From Legionella worsleiensis (GTDB lineage Bacteria; Pseudomonadota; Gammaproteobacteria; Legionellales; Legionellaceae), in contig NZ_LNZC01000005.1 in NCBI RefSeq assembly GCF_001467535.1, positions 1-64,000 of the forward strand: a stretch of 64,000 nt of DNA, written 5' to 3'. The position numbers and the translations under genes were made by a program. This document shows, one piece after another, positions 26,779-36,649 of this stretch (its first letter is position 1; each line of letters starts with the position of its first letter). The notes below the pieces were generated by a model. The model did no database searches. It was not told the origin of the DNA and saw nothing but the letters and a program-made list of their open reading frames with translations.

Positions 26779-28503
26779 ATGGCACTGATTACGGATGAGC
26801 AAAGACTGCAGGGAATTGGACAGCTTTTGGTTTTAGAAAAGCTGTTGGAAAAATCCCAAGCCATTGAGTACTATAAATCTGCTGCCGCTGAGAAAATCTC
26901 TTTAATCCAGTACCTGGTAAAAAATAACCTGCTAAGTGCTGAACAAATCGCTTTAACTGCAGCACAAAACTTTGGTGTGCCCATGATCGATCTTGATTGT
27001 ATTGATGTGGATGCGATACCTGCCAATTTAGTAAACGAAAAGTTAATTCGCCGTCATTCAATGATTCCTCTATTTACCCGAGGCAGTAACTTATACCTCG
27101 CAACAGATGATCCCAGTAAACAATCTTCTTTGAAGGAAATACAATTTCATACCGGATTAAATACTAATGCAATCGTAGTCGAGACAGATAAGTTATCCCT
27201 GTTGATTGAACGTATGTTAACTGCCAAAGAAAGCCAGGGTTTATCTGAATACGTTGACGATTCCTACGATTTGGACGGTTTAGAAATCAGCGTTGACGAC
27301 GAGGAGCATGAAGGAGAACCCGCTACTTCAGTTACAGACGATGCTCCTATAGTAAAATTTGTGAATAAAATTTTACTCGATGCAATTAAACAAGGGGCGT
27401 CTGATATTCATTTCGAACCCTTTGAACGAGAATACCGTATCCGCTACAGACAAGACGGCATATTACACGAAGTGGCAACACCGCCTGTGAGCCTGGCGTC
27501 CCGAATAACAGCACGAATCAAAGTGATGTCCTGCCTTGATATTTCGGAACGCAGAATCCCGCAAGATGGCGGATTTAAAATGAAAATATCCAAATCGCGT
27601 TCCATTGATTTCAGAGTGAGTACCTGCCCTACTTCTGGTGGTGAAAAAGTGGTTATGAGGATACTTGACCCAGGCTCTGCAAAATTAGGAATAGAAGCAT
27701 TGGGCTTTAGCCCTGTTCAGCGTGCTCATTTTATCAAAGCGATTGAGCGCCCTCAGGGAATGATTTTAGTAACAGGGCCGACAGGAAGCGGTAAAACGGT
27801 AACTTTATATACTGCATTAAACATACTAAATACCATAGAGGTAAATATTTCAACCGCAGAAGACCCTGTTGAGATTAAAGTTCCCGGAATTAATCAGGTG
27901 AATATAAATCCCAAAGCAGGCTTAACGTTTTCTGGGGCGTTACGATCCTTTTTACGCCAGGATCCAGATATTATCATGGTGGGCGAGATTAGAGATTTGG
28001 AAACGGCTGAAATCGCCATTAAAGCCGCACAAACAGGCCACCTTGTTTTGTCTACCCTACATACTAACAGTGCAGCTGAAACCTTAAACCGATTGGTTAA
28101 TATGGGTATACCAACATTTAACATAGCAAGTTCTGTTACGATTATAATTGCTCAGCGTTTGGCGAGAAAACTCTGTGAACACTGTAAAGTCGTCAGGGAT
28201 GATTTCACCACTCAGGGTTTGTTGGAATTAGGATTTAAAGAAAGCGATGTCCAGGATATCAAGTTATATAAACCTGTTGGCTGCAATCAATGTACCAATG
28301 GATACAGAGGGCGAGTGGGGCTTTTTGAAGTGCTTCCTATGACAAAAACAATTGGTCAAATGATAATGTCCGGTGGAAATTCGCTTGATATTCTTAAAAT
28401 TGCTCAATCAGAGGGGATGTTGACTATTTTTGAATCCGGTTTGGAAAAAGTAAAACAAGGGATCACCACCATAGAGGAGGTCAACAGGGTAACTGTTGAT
28501 TAA
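26779..28503 (+). CDS. pilB: type IV pilus assembly ATPase PilB
   Basis: PilB is the hexameric cytoplasmic ATPase that drives pilus extension. The 574 residues comprise an N-terminal GSPII_E domain, then the ATPase with Walker A GPTGSGKT (about residue 333), the Asp and His boxes around EDPVEIKVPGINQVNINP, and Walker B QDPDIIMVGEIRD. A CX2C pair in CEHCK and a second in CNQC form the tetracysteine zinc site near residue 460-510. The pilC start follows the stop by four bases, so they are coupled. The same motor supports natural competence in Legionella. Confidence 0.96.
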   Translation: MALITDEQRLQGIGQLLVLEKLLEKSQAIEYYKSAAAEKISLIQYLVKNNLLSAEQIALTAAQNFGVPMIDLDCIDVDAIPANLVNEKLIRRHSMIPLFTRGSNLYLATDDPSKQSSLKEIQFHTGLNTNAIVVETDKLSLLIERMLTAKESQGLSEYVDDSYDLDGLEISVDDEEHEGEPATSVTDDAPIVKFVNKILLDAIKQGASDIHFEPFEREYRIRYRQDGILHEVATPPVSLASRITARIKVMSCLDISERRIPQDGGFKMKISKSRSIDFRVSTCPTSGGEKVVMRILDPGSAKLGIEALGFSPVQRAHFIKAIERPQGMILVTGPTGSGKTVTLYTALNILNTIEVNISTAEDPVEIKVPGINQVNINPKAGLTFSGALRSFLRQDPDIIMVGEIRDLETAEIAIKAAQTGHLVLSTLHTNSAAETLNRLVNMGIPTFNIASSVTIIIAQRLARKLCEHCKVVRDDFTTQGLLELGFKESDVQDIKLYKPVGCNQCTNGYRGRVGLFEVLPMTKTIGQMIMSGGNSLDILKIAQSEGMLTIFESGLEKVKQGITTIEEVNRVTVD

Positions 28504-28507
28504 GTTC

Positions 28508-29728
28508 ATGGAAAAAAAATCCAATCAAGTATTAACCTTTCACTACGAAGGCATCAATAAATCCGGTCAAAAAATGGCTGGTGATATTGAAGCAAAAAGT
28601 GTGGCTATTGCTAAAGCCGATCTCAGAAAACAAGGAATAGTAGTAAATAAAGTAGTAAAAAAAAGAAAGCCAATGTTTGATAGAACTAATAAAAAAATCA
28701 AACCTGGTGACATTACTGTTTTCAGTCGCCAACTGGCAACCATGATAGAAGCTGGCATTCCTTTAGTTCAATCCTTTGACATCGTAGCAAAAGGTCAGTC
28801 CAATAAACGCCTCAAGGACTTGATTGAATCAATAAAACACGATGTCGAAACAGGGCTTACTCTGTCTGAGTCATTAGCCAAGCATCCCGTTTTTTTTAAT
28901 GAGTTATTTTGTAATCTTGTTGATGCGGGTGAAAAATCAGGATCACTGGACATCATGCTGGATAAAGTTGCAACCTATAAAGAAAAAATTGAAACCATCA
29001 AGAAAAAAATAAAAAAAGCCTTAACTTACCCTATAGCTGTTATGGTAGTGGCAATGATTGTTACCGCTGGATTATTAATTTTTGTTGTTCCCCAATTTGA
29101 ATCATTATTCAAAGGATTTGGAGCTGATCTGCCTGCAATGACAGCGGCCGTTGTTGCAATGTCTAAATTCATGCAGGCCTATTGGTATTACGTTTTTGGT
29201 ATATTAGGTGCTGCGGTTTATGCTTTTATGTACGCTAAAAGCCACTCTGTCGATTTTGCCCAAAACCTCGATAGGATCTTGTTAAAATTTCCAGTTATTG
29301 GCCCTATTCTTGAAAAAGCGGCCATTGCACGCTTTTCACGAACACTGTCCATCACTTTTGCCGCAGGATTACCTTTGGTTGAGGCATTAAAATCTGTTGC
29401 CGGAGCAACAGGCAATATTATTTTTGCTAACGCAACAGAACAGATTCGGGAAGAGGTGTCTACCGGACAACAGATGAATGCCGCCATGGAAAATACCCAT
29501 CTCTTTCCTAATATGGTAATTCAAATGGTTGCTATTGGTGAAGAATCTGGCACATTAGAGAAGATGCTAGGAAAAGTAGCTGATTTCTATGAAGAGGATG
29601 TCGATAATGCTGTTGATGCTCTTAGTAGTTTATTAGAGCCCATAATTATGTCAATATTAGGCATTCTGGTTGGTGGTTTGGTCGTTGCCATGTATTTGCC
29701 TATCTTTAAACTGGGATCTGCAGTTTAA
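28508..29728 (+). CDS. pilC: type IV pilus inner membrane platform protein PilC
   Basis: The 406-residue protein has two T2SSF domains, each a cytoplasmic helical bundle before membrane helices: FSRQLATMIEAGIPLVQSF near residue 75 and FSRTLSITFAAGLPLVEAL near residue 278. Three to four membrane helices are seen. PilC links the PilB motor to the pilin. The ATG at 28508 is preferred because it aligns with known PilC starts about 15 residues before the conserved YEG segment. A TTG at 28496 with an AGGG site is an alternative start. Confidence 0.95.
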   Translation: MEKKSNQVLTFHYEGINKSGQKMAGDIEAKSVAIAKADLRKQGIVVNKVVKKRKPMFDRTNKKIKPGDITVFSRQLATMIEAGIPLVQSFDIVAKGQSNKRLKDLIESIKHDVETGLTLSESLAKHPVFFNELFCNLVDAGEKSGSLDIMLDKVATYKEKIETIKKKIKKALTYPIAVMVVAMIVTAGLLIFVVPQFESLFKGFGADLPAMTAAVVAMSKFMQAYWYYVFGILGAAVYAFMYAKSHSVDFAQNLDRILLKFPVIGPILEKAAIARFSRTLSITFAAGLPLVEALKSVAGATGNIIFANATEQIREEVSTGQQMNAAMENTHLFPNMVIQMVAIGEESGTLEKMLGKVADFYEEDVDNAVDALSSLLEPIIMSILGILVGGLVVAMYLPIFKLGSAV

Positions 29729-29827
29729 TTGATTGTTTATTATTTTATGTTGTTTCATATCCATAATTAATGTTCACCCTGACCAAGAACCTCAGGAAAT
29801 AAAACTGAATAAGGACTTTAACTGCAA

Positions 29828-30691
29828 ATGATATCCGAATTATTACATTATAATCCTGCTTTGATGTATCTGATGATTGCGCTCATTTCCCTGGCCATAG
29901 GGAGCTTGCTGAATGTCATTATTTATCGTTTACCGATTATGTTACAGGCTGAATGGAAAACGCAATGCTGTGAATTGTTGGATATTTCTACCCCAAAAGA
30001 ACAGCAGAGCCTGAATTTATTTTTACCCAGATCATTTTGTCCTGAATGTAAAACACAGGTTAAAGCATGGCATAACATCCCTATTATCAGTTATCTTTTA
30101 TTAAGAGGTCATTGTTCCTCCTGTAATGCACCAATTTCAGTTCGTTATCCGCTAATAGAATTGCTAACCATGCTGCTTTCCTTATATGCAAGCTGGCATT
30201 TTGGATTTACCATAAATCTGTTCTTTGTTCTTTTAGCAATCTGGATTGTGATTCCTTTAATTTTTATAGATCTCGACCATCAACTATTACCCGACAGTCT
30301 TACTTTAAGTTTGTTATGGCTTGGGCTTATTGCCAACACACAAAATCTGTTCACTAATCTTCCCGAAGCGGTTTTAAGCTGCGTTGGCGCTTATTCAGGA
30401 CTTTGGTTGTTTATTAAATTATTTTATCTAATTACCGGCAAAATAGGGATGGGACATGGAGATTTTAAACTGTTTGCTGCATTTGCCGCCTGGCTTGGAT
30501 GGGTCTATTTGCCTTTAATTCTGCTCTTGTCATCAATTAGTGGCGCAGTGTTTGGGATGATTTATTTGCACGTGAGCAAACAATCCCGAGAAACCACCAT
30601 ACCCTTTGGCCCTTTTTTGTGTATTGCGGGTTTGGTATCTCTTTTTTGGGGACAAGCAATTGTAGCCTGGTACCTGAATTTATGGCTGTAA
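29828..30691 (+). CDS. pilD: prepilin peptidase / N-methyltransferase
   Basis: PilD cleaves and N-methylates type IV prepilins and type II secretion pseudopilins at the inner membrane. The 287 residues have an early GSLLNVIIYRLP segment, then a four-cysteine zinc motif (CPEC and CSSC near residues 74 and 97) in the N-terminal domain. The two catalytic aspartates lie in IDLDHQLLPD and GMGHGDFKL. About seven to eight membrane helices follow. It follows pilC by about 100 bases. Since one PilD usually serves both systems, this gene links piliation and type II secretion. Confidence 0.95.
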   Translation: MISELLHYNPALMYLMIALISLAIGSLLNVIIYRLPIMLQAEWKTQCCELLDISTPKEQQSLNLFLPRSFCPECKTQVKAWHNIPIISYLLLRGHCSSCNAPISVRYPLIELLTMLLSLYASWHFGFTINLFFVLLAIWIVIPLIFIDLDHQLLPDSLTLSLLWLGLIANTQNLFTNLPEAVLSCVGAYSGLWLFIKLFYLITGKIGMGHGDFKLFAAFAAWLGWVYLPLILLLSSISGAVFGMIYLHVSKQSRETTIPFGPFLCIAGLVSLFWGQAIVAWYLNLWL

Positions 30692-30739
30692 AAACCATAA
30701 AAACAAGTCCAGGCATACCCGAAGCTCTATTACAAAACC

Positions 30740-31333
30740 CTAATGAGACTCTTTTTTTCGCTGCATAATCGCTGAAAAAAATTCGGGCTTATTCAGTCCC
30801 ATAGAAGCAAAAATCTGTGGGATTTTGTCCCAACTGCCCTCTTGCTCAATGCTTTCTACAATCAATTCAAAGCCTTTATCCTTGTCAATGATGACTCCCC
30901 AGCCATTGATTATACAAAGTCCTCTGAATCGTTTTGCAGCAATATGACCTAATTTTTCAGCCGCAAGCAGATGAGCATGTGCTTCTTCATAAAGTTGCTG
31001 ACTTCTCCTAAGATTTGCCGAGCTGTCAAATACACCTTCGCTGTCCAGATTTTGTCGGTATTTAGCTTCATCAATAAACATTTGAGCGAGTTGATAATGG
31101 GCTGACGAATCATCAAGTTCGGCTGCTTTGCGATAACATTCAATTAACATAATTTCAGAAAATGGAAATTTTTTACTGCATTTCATTTTCTTTAGCAAGG
31201 CTGCCAGTTCGAAATAACAAAGAATTTCTCTTTTGATTATTTCATCTCCAGGCTGATTATTGACCCGGTTGTTTTGCATCGCTTTAATTTTTTTTGACAA
31301 CCTTTTTATTTTCCAGCGCCTCATACTAAACAT
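30740..31333 (-). CDS. small helical protein, possible Sel1/TPR-like
   Basis: The 197-residue product is soluble and helical, with pairs of helices such as CYRKAAELDDSSAHYQLAQMF and HLLAAEKLGHIAAKRFRGLC that resemble Sel1-like repeats. The N-terminus is strongly basic. AGGAG precedes the ATG. It runs convergent to pilD and follows the small membrane protein gene at 31351, with which it may be co-transcribed. I do not recognise a family, and Sel1-like helices alone do not give a function. Confidence 0.55.
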   Translation of the reverse strand: MFSMRRWKIKRLSKKIKAMQNNRVNNQPGDEIIKREILCYFELAALLKKMKCSKKFPFSEIMLIECYRKAAELDDSSAHYQLAQMFIDEAKYRQNLDSEGVFDSSANLRRSQQLYEEAHAHLLAAEKLGHIAAKRFRGLCIINGWGVIIDKDKGFELIVESIEQEGSWDKIPQIFASMGLNKPEFFSAIMQRKKESH

Positions 31334-31350
31334 AAATACTCCTGCAATGA

Positions 31351-31809
31351 TTAGGGGTCAGTTCGAATAGCTACTTCTAATAACAGAAGCACAAAAACAA
31401 TTAAAATCATCCACAAAATAATTTTGGCAGTCAAACTCAGAGATTCTTTAATATCCGTTTGTAAATCTAAAGTGGCACCTGGTTTTTCTTCAGTTTCTGT
31501 TTGTTTGGCAAGACCTAAAATCTGATCATCGATATGATTGGAAATGTAATATGAAATGTAACCAGCAACTAAACCAGGTAAAAAGAACACCAACCAGGAA
31601 ATGGTCTTACTAGCAACCTCACCATAATCGTAACGTTTCTCAATGAAGGTGATCAAATGGGTTAAAAACTCAGGAACATCATAATGTAAATTCCATATTA
31701 AAAACGGGAGAATATACATACTGAAAAAAAACAAACCCAGCGCCAAAATCAAACTGATAATTCCTAATACATACAATCTGTTATTTGCGGAAAATCTGTC
31801 CTGTTCCAT
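31351..31809 (-). CDS. small membrane protein of unknown function
   Basis: About 152 residues with three hydrophobic segments near residues 12-38, 60-85 and 120-148, and a cytosolic or periplasmic loop between. The ATG at 31809 is chosen because AAGG lies nine bases upstream; the first ATG at 31818 abuts that site. It is probably co-transcribed with the Sel1-like gene 17 bases downstream. It shows no recognisable motif. Confidence 0.55.
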   Translation of the reverse strand: MEQDRFSANNRLYVLGIISLILALGLFFFSMYILPFLIWNLHYDVPEFLTHLITFIEKRYDYGEVASKTISWLVFFLPGLVAGYISYYISNHIDDQILGLAKQTETEEKPGATLDLQTDIKESLSLTAKIILWMILIVFVLLLLEVAIRTDP

Positions 31810-31901
31810 GAACCCCATCCTTAGAATGACCTAGACTAAGTATAGCCAATTTTAAAGATAACAGATGCGCTTTAACAAGTACACTTTGGGAGTATTATTC
31901 C

Positions 31902-32073
31902 AGGGTAAACGCATCTAAATTATGAACATAAATCTCCACCCTTTTGTCTACGTCCTGCGCTTTATGCGCAGGATCCATGCGATCTTAGTGCAGGCAAAGA
32001 TCTGGATTCTGCGCATAAAGCGCAGAACGTAGGCATCTTGGTCTTAGATAATATGTTTAGATGCGTTTGCCCT
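31902..32073. mobile_element. MITE-like element with terminal inverted repeats and target-site-like direct repeats
   Basis: The 172-base element begins AGGGTAAACGCATCTAAA (31902-31919) and ends with its near-perfect reverse complement (32056-32073, one mismatch). A perfect 12-base direct repeat, GAGTATTATTCC, flanks it at 31890-31901 and 32074-32085, consistent with target duplication. Inside, a 30-base inverted repeat (31948-31977 and 32003-32032, two mismatches) with inner GATCTT/AAGATC arms makes a long hairpin. Each 30-base arm also contains TGCGCTTTATGCGCA, itself palindromic. It has no coding capacity. The dispersed copies that would prove mobility were not visible in this window. Confidence 0.75.
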
Positions 32074-32222
32074 GAGTATTATTCCGAACTCAATAACAGC
32101 AAAGTGCCCTAAATTTACTACAAATCGTTTTAATCAAGGTATTTCACGCCTGATGAAGCATAGCGACAGCAGCAAATAAATCATATAAAATTTTCAGCTT
32201 GGTTTATCTCTTAAGGACTTTT

Positions 32223-33038
32223 ATGAAACGCCAGGTTTTTATCCTCTCAGATGGAACGGGAATTACCGCAGAAACACTAGGAAACAGCCTTATAACACAG
32301 TTTGAAAATATAGAGTTTGAAAAACAAACCCTACCTTACATTGATTCACTGCAAAAAGCTGAAGATGTTATTGCCCGTATCAATCTGTCTTATGAACAAA
32401 AAAAATCAAAACCGCTCGTCTTTATGACCTTGGTTAACCCGGAAATTCGCCAATTATTTAAAAATGCTAATGCCTGTGTTTTTGATTTGTTTAGTACGTT
32501 TATAGGCCCCCTTGAAACTGAGCTTAATGAAAAATCATCCTACACCGTAGGTCGTAGCCATGGGGTTGCAAACGATAAATCCTATACTCACAGGATAGAA
32601 GCAGTAGATTTTGCTTTATCTCATGATGATGGAATTAAAACACGAGGTTATGATAAGGCGGATATCATTTTAATAGGCGTTTCACGCTGTGGAAAAACGC
32701 CAAGCTGCCTTTATATGGCATTACAATACGGGATTTTGGCAGCGAACTACCCATTTACAGAGGATGATCTTATTGGATTTCATTTACCAGAAGTATTAAG
32801 ACCGTACAAACACAAATTGTTTGGGCTAACTATTGATCCACCCAGATTACAACAAATCCGTTCCGAACGCAGACCCAATAGTAAATACGCTTCACCAGAG
32901 CAATGTCGACTCGAAGTGGCTGAAGTAGAAGCCATGTATAAAAAAGAAGGTATTCCCTATATTAATTCGACAAAATATTCTATAGAGGAAATTGCGACCA
33001 AAATTTTGGCTTCCTCAGGTTTAAAACGTAAAATTTAA
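32223..33038 (+). CDS. ppsR: phosphoenolpyruvate synthase regulatory protein (kinase/pyrophosphorylase)
   Basis: PpsR (DUF299) both phosphorylates, with ADP, and dephosphorylates, with Pi, a threonine on PEP synthase, controlling gluconeogenic PEP production. The 271-residue product has the N-terminal FILSDGTGITAETLG motif and the P-loop-like GVSRCGKTPSCLYMAL near residue 150, both diagnostic. The start at 32223 has AAGGAC upstream; the longer reading would begin 24 bases earlier. No ppsA gene is adjacent in this window. Confidence 0.9.
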   Translation: MKRQVFILSDGTGITAETLGNSLITQFENIEFEKQTLPYIDSLQKAEDVIARINLSYEQKKSKPLVFMTLVNPEIRQLFKNANACVFDLFSTFIGPLETELNEKSSYTVGRSHGVANDKSYTHRIEAVDFALSHDDGIKTRGYDKADIILIGVSRCGKTPSCLYMALQYGILAANYPFTEDDLIGFHLPEVLRPYKHKLFGLTIDPPRLQQIRSERRPNSKYASPEQCRLEVAEVEAMYKKEGIPYINSTKYSIEEIATKILASSGLKRKI

Positions 33039-33058
33039 ACCGATTGAGTCACCAATAG

Positions 33059-33099
33059 TGCGTTTATCGCTACAGGATTTTTCTGCAAGGATAAACGCA
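33059..33099. repeat. inverted repeat between ppsR and prpD
   Basis: TGCGTTTATC (33059-33068) is complementary to GATAAACGCA (33090-33099) across a 21-base spacer. It lies between two convergent genes and could end transcription, but lacks T tracts. The right arm with flank, AAGGATAAACGCATTAAAA, resembles the terminal repeat of the 31902 element, so it may be a decayed relative. Confidence 0.45.
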
Positions 33100-33136
33100 T
33101 TAAAACACCCACATATGAATGAAAAGCAGATAGTTC

Positions 33137-34585
33137 TTAATCGACCACCCACATAGCCATAAAATCACTAACCGTCATAGCCGCAAGCGTGTTGGTATCG
33201 CTCATTGCCTTGGCTATTTGCTCCACTCGATTCGCAGGTAATCTCGTACTGAGGTTGTTCTTGAACTTGGATAACAAGACAGGTATACCCTCTTCTCTTC
33301 TGCGCTTATGACCAATGGGATATTCCACTGTAATCAGCTCACTTTCAGTACCGTCATTGAAAACCAGCTTGATGCTGTTTGCTATGGAACGTTTTTCAGG
33401 ATCATGGTATTCACGAGAAAAACGCTCATTTTCAGTAACTTGCATTTTGGCTCTCAAGGCATCAATTCTTGGATCTGCCGCAATACCATGTTCATAATGT
33501 TCTGCTTTCAAATCCCCAAACAATAAACCAATAGCGACCATATACTGCAGGCAATGATCTCTATCTGCCGGGTTATGTAAAACCCCCTGTTTACTAATGA
33601 TTCGTATTGCAGACTCATGGGTAACCAGTTCAATCTTTGCTATTTCGTCGTATCGTTTCTCAACCAAGGGATGTAAAGCAACAGCACACTCAACAGCAGT
33701 TTGGGCGTGAAACTCGGCAGGATAAGATAATTTGAACAATACATTTTCCATGACGTAACTGCCGTAAGGACGTTGGAACTTAAATGACTTTTTATCAAAT
33801 AAAACATCATAAAAACCCCAGGTAGGTGCACTTAACGCACTGGGATATCCCATTTCACCAGCCTTGGCAATTAAAGCCAATCGAACCGCTCGGGAAGTTG
33901 CATCTCCAGCGGCCCATGATTTTCTCGAACCCGCATTAGGAGCATGTCGGTATGTTCTTAAACTCTGACCATCAACAAAAACTTGAGACAAGGTTCTCAA
34001 CATCATGTCGCGATCGGCACCAAAAAGTTGTGCCGCAACTGCTGCACTTGCAACCTTAACCAGAAAAACATGATCCAGTCCAACACGATTAAAACTGTTT
34101 TCCAGAGCAAGACATCCCTGAATTTCATGCGCCTTGATCATAGCAGTAAGTACATCCTGCATCAAAACTGGAGGACGGCCTTTTGCACACTGTTGTCGGC
34201 ATAAATAATCAGCAACAGCGAGAATAGCTCCCAAATTGTCGGAAGGATGTCCCCATTCAGCAGCAAGCCAGGTATCATTAAAATCCAGCCAACGAATCAT
34301 AGTACCAATATTGAAAGCTGCCTGAACAGGATCCAGTTCATAACCGGTTCCAGGAACTCGTGCTCCACCAGGAAGAGTCGCCCCTTCAACAATTGGCCCC
34401 ATAAGTTTGGTGCACTCAGAAAAATTCAGCGCCAGCAAACCACAGCCCAGAGTATCCATTAGGCAAAGACGAGCGGTCTCATAAGCGAGTACGCTATCAA
34501 TTTTGGCATTTAATACATAATCAGCTATATCTACGATAACCTGATCATAATCAGGCTTGACATTATCTTCTACGTAACTGCTCAT
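33137..34585 (-). CDS. prpD: 2-methylcitrate dehydratase (MmgE/PrpD family)
   Basis: PrpD dehydrates 2-methylcitrate in the methylcitrate cycle that oxidises propionyl-CoA to pyruvate and succinate. The 482-residue protein matches the MmgE/PrpD family, with [27 protein letters not shown] near residue 100 and [22 protein letters not shown] near residue 216. It is the last gene of prpB-prpC-prpD; the ATG lies one base before the prpC stop. Neither acnD, prpF nor prpR is present nearby, so the PrpD-type route is used. Confidence 0.92.
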   Translation of the reverse strand: MSSYVEDNVKPDYDQVIVDIADYVLNAKIDSVLAYETARLCLMDTLGCGLLALNFSECTKLMGPIVEGATLPGGARVPGTGYELDPVQAAFNIGTMIRWLDFNDTWLAAEWGHPSDNLGAILAVADYLCRQQCAKGRPPVLMQDVLTAMIKAHEIQGCLALENSFNRVGLDHVFLVKVASAAVAAQLFGADRDMMLRTLSQVFVDGQSLRTYRHAPNAGSRKSWAAGDATSRAVRLALIAKAGEMGYPSALSAPTWGFYDVLFDKKSFKFQRPYGSYVMENVLFKLSYPAEFHAQTAVECAVALHPLVEKRYDEIAKIELVTHESAIRIISKQGVLHNPADRDHCLQYMVAIGLLFGDLKAEHYEHGIAADPRIDALRAKMQVTENERFSREYHDPEKRSIANSIKLVFNDGTESELITVEYPIGHKRRREEGIPVLLSKFKNNLSTRLPANRVEQIAKAMSDTNTLAAMTVSDFMAMWVVD

Positions 34586-34586
34586 T

Positions 34587-35705
34587 TTAACCTCTGTCCT
34601 TAATTTCAGTGAATGCTCTTGATTCTGGGCCTATGTATTCTGAAGTAGGCCTGATTAATTTATTATTGGCTCTTTGTTCAAACACATGTGCAGACCAACC
34701 GGTAATTCGTGACATAACAAATATTGGGGTAAACAAAGCGGTGGGAATACCACAGTAATGGTAAGCTGATGCGCTGTAAAAATCGAGATTGGGAAATAGT
34801 TTTCGCTCACTCCACATGACTTCTTCAATGCGCTCTGAAATGTGATACAGCTGCAAATCGCCTTTGGCTTCTCCTAATCTGAAAGACCATTTCTTAATAA
34901 TATCGGAGCGTGGATCACTGGTAGTATAAACTCTATGACCAAAACCCATGATCAACGCCTTGTTGGCTAACATGTGTTTTAAGCCTATCTCCGCCTCATC
35001 AGGTGTCTTGAATTGTTCAATAAGTGCCATAGCAGCCTCATTGGCTCCACCATGTAATGGACCACGCAAGGTTCCAATCGCACTGGTTATTGCAGAGTAA
35101 AAATCAGACAAAGTGGCTGCGGTGACCCGAGCAGCAAAGGTGGAGGCATTAAACTCATGTTCAGCATAAAGAATCAGCGAAACATTCATCATATCCACTT
35201 CAATTTTTTCAGGTTTTCTGTGATGTAATAAAGCAAGGAAATGGCCGCCTATAGTTCGCTCCTCACTAAAACCGGAAATTTCCCTATTCTGATAATGAAA
35301 ACCATACCAATAACACATTATCCCGGGAAATAGTGCCAATAATCTGTCGGCAATATCGTATTGTTCAGTGAAATGATGTTCCGGTTCTATAGTTCCCAAA
35401 TAAGAACAAGCAGTTCTTAACACATCCATGGGATGGGTGTTTTTAGGAATTAATTTTAATACAGTTTTTAGATGCTCAGGCAATTCCCTGAGGCTTATGA
35501 GTTTATTGGTATACTTCTCAAGTTCTGTTTGTGTTGGAAGATGACCATAATGTAACAAATAAGCAACCTCTTCAAAGCTTGCATATTCTGCCAAATCATC
35601 TATTGAGTAACCTCTGTAATTTAAACCTTTACCAGCCAGGCCAACAGTAGCAATTGCTGATTGTCCAGCAACAACACCGGCTAAACCTCCACTCTTACTA
35701 CTCAT
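34587..35705 (-). CDS. prpC: 2-methylcitrate synthase
   Basis: This 372-residue citrate synthase family member condenses propionyl-CoA with oxaloacetate. Family landmarks include [15 protein letters not shown] at the N-terminus, the HGGANEAAM block with catalytic His and [14 protein letters not shown] with the second His. Its short length and context separate it from a TCA citrate synthase of about 430 residues. GAGGAA precedes the ATG, which overlaps the end of prpB by eight bases, showing coupling. Confidence 0.93.
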   Translation of the reverse strand: MSSKSGGLAGVVAGQSAIATVGLAGKGLNYRGYSIDDLAEYASFEEVAYLLHYGHLPTQTELEKYTNKLISLRELPEHLKTVLKLIPKNTHPMDVLRTACSYLGTIEPEHHFTEQYDIADRLLALFPGIMCYWYGFHYQNREISGFSEERTIGGHFLALLHHRKPEKIEVDMMNVSLILYAEHEFNASTFAARVTAATLSDFYSAITSAIGTLRGPLHGGANEAAMALIEQFKTPDEAEIGLKHMLANKALIMGFGHRVYTTSDPRSDIIKKWSFRLGEAKGDLQLYHISERIEEVMWSERKLFPNLDFYSASAYHYCGIPTALFTPIFVMSRITGWSAHVFEQRANNKLIRPTSEYIGPESRAFTEIKDRG

Positions 35706-36579
35706 TTTCTTCCTCCATCAGTTGGTCCAGTTTTTTTTCATATTCATGATATCCGAGCATGGAATACAACTCTTCTCGGGTTTGCATGGTATCAAGTAGT
35801 GATTTTTGCGTGCCTTGTTGGATTATTGTTTTATACGTGAACAAAGCAGCTTGTGACATCGCTCTAAAAGCACTCAAGGGATAAAGAATTAATGAAACAC
35901 CCACATCGTGCAGTTCATTACGGGTGAATAATGGTGTTTTACCAAATTCTGTAATATTGGCCAGCACCGGTACCTGCAAACTCTGAGTGAAGGTTTTATA
36001 CTCCGCCAAAGTAGTCATGGCCTCAGGAAATATCATATCGGCACCCAATTCAACACACAATTCGGCACGTTCAATTGCAGCACTCATTCCCTCAACCGCA
36101 TAAGCATCTGTTCTTGCCATAATCACAAAATCCGGATCCAGGCGAGCATCTACAGCCGCTTTGATTCTGTCGCCCATTTCCTTCATGGATACAATGGCTT
36201 TATTTGGCCTGTGTCCACATCGCTTGGCCAAAACCTGATCTTCAATATGAATGGCTGCTACGCCTGTTTTTTCCATCTGTTGAACTGTTCTGCTGATATT
36301 GAAGGCATGTCCCCACCCTGTATCAACGTCAACTAAAAGAGGTAATGGCGATATATCGGTAATACGACGTGCATCCTCAAGCACTTGTGACAAATTGGTC
36401 ATCCCAAGATCGGGTAATCCATAAGAGGAATTGGCCACACCTGCGCCAGAAAGATAAATTGCCTTGCAACCTGCTGATTCAGCTAACATAGCTGTGTACG
36501 CATTAACAGTACCTAAAACCTGTAACGGTTTATTTTCCTGTACTGCACATCTGAATACTGCTCCCATTGACTTGGTCAT
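35698..36579 (-). CDS. prpB: 2-methylisocitrate lyase
   Basis: The 293-residue enzyme cleaves 2-methylisocitrate to pyruvate and succinate. It shows the family's [23 protein letters not shown] and the catalytic-site block KRCGHR, with the active-site cysteine. A Gly/Ala-rich TIM barrel is expected. A strong GGGA site precedes the ATG. It is first in the prp cluster, so its promoter must lie in the 70 bases after the PhzF-family gene or further upstream. Confidence 0.93.
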   Translation of the reverse strand: MTKSMGAVFRCAVQENKPLQVLGTVNAYTAMLAESAGCKAIYLSGAGVANSSYGLPDLGMTNLSQVLEDARRITDISPLPLLVDVDTGWGHAFNISRTVQQMEKTGVAAIHIEDQVLAKRCGHRPNKAIVSMKEMGDRIKAAVDARLDPDFVIMARTDAYAVEGMSAAIERAELCVELGADMIFPEAMTTLAEYKTFTQSLQVPVLANITEFGKTPLFTRNELHDVGVSLILYPLSAFRAMSQAALFTYKTIIQQGTQKSLLDTMQTREELYSMLGYHEYEKKLDQLMEEENE

Positions 36580-36649
36580 TCCCTACTACTCCCTTGACCT
36601 AAAGATTTGTTATTATGCTCTAATGAGAAGTCCTTCTCAATCCATTTCG

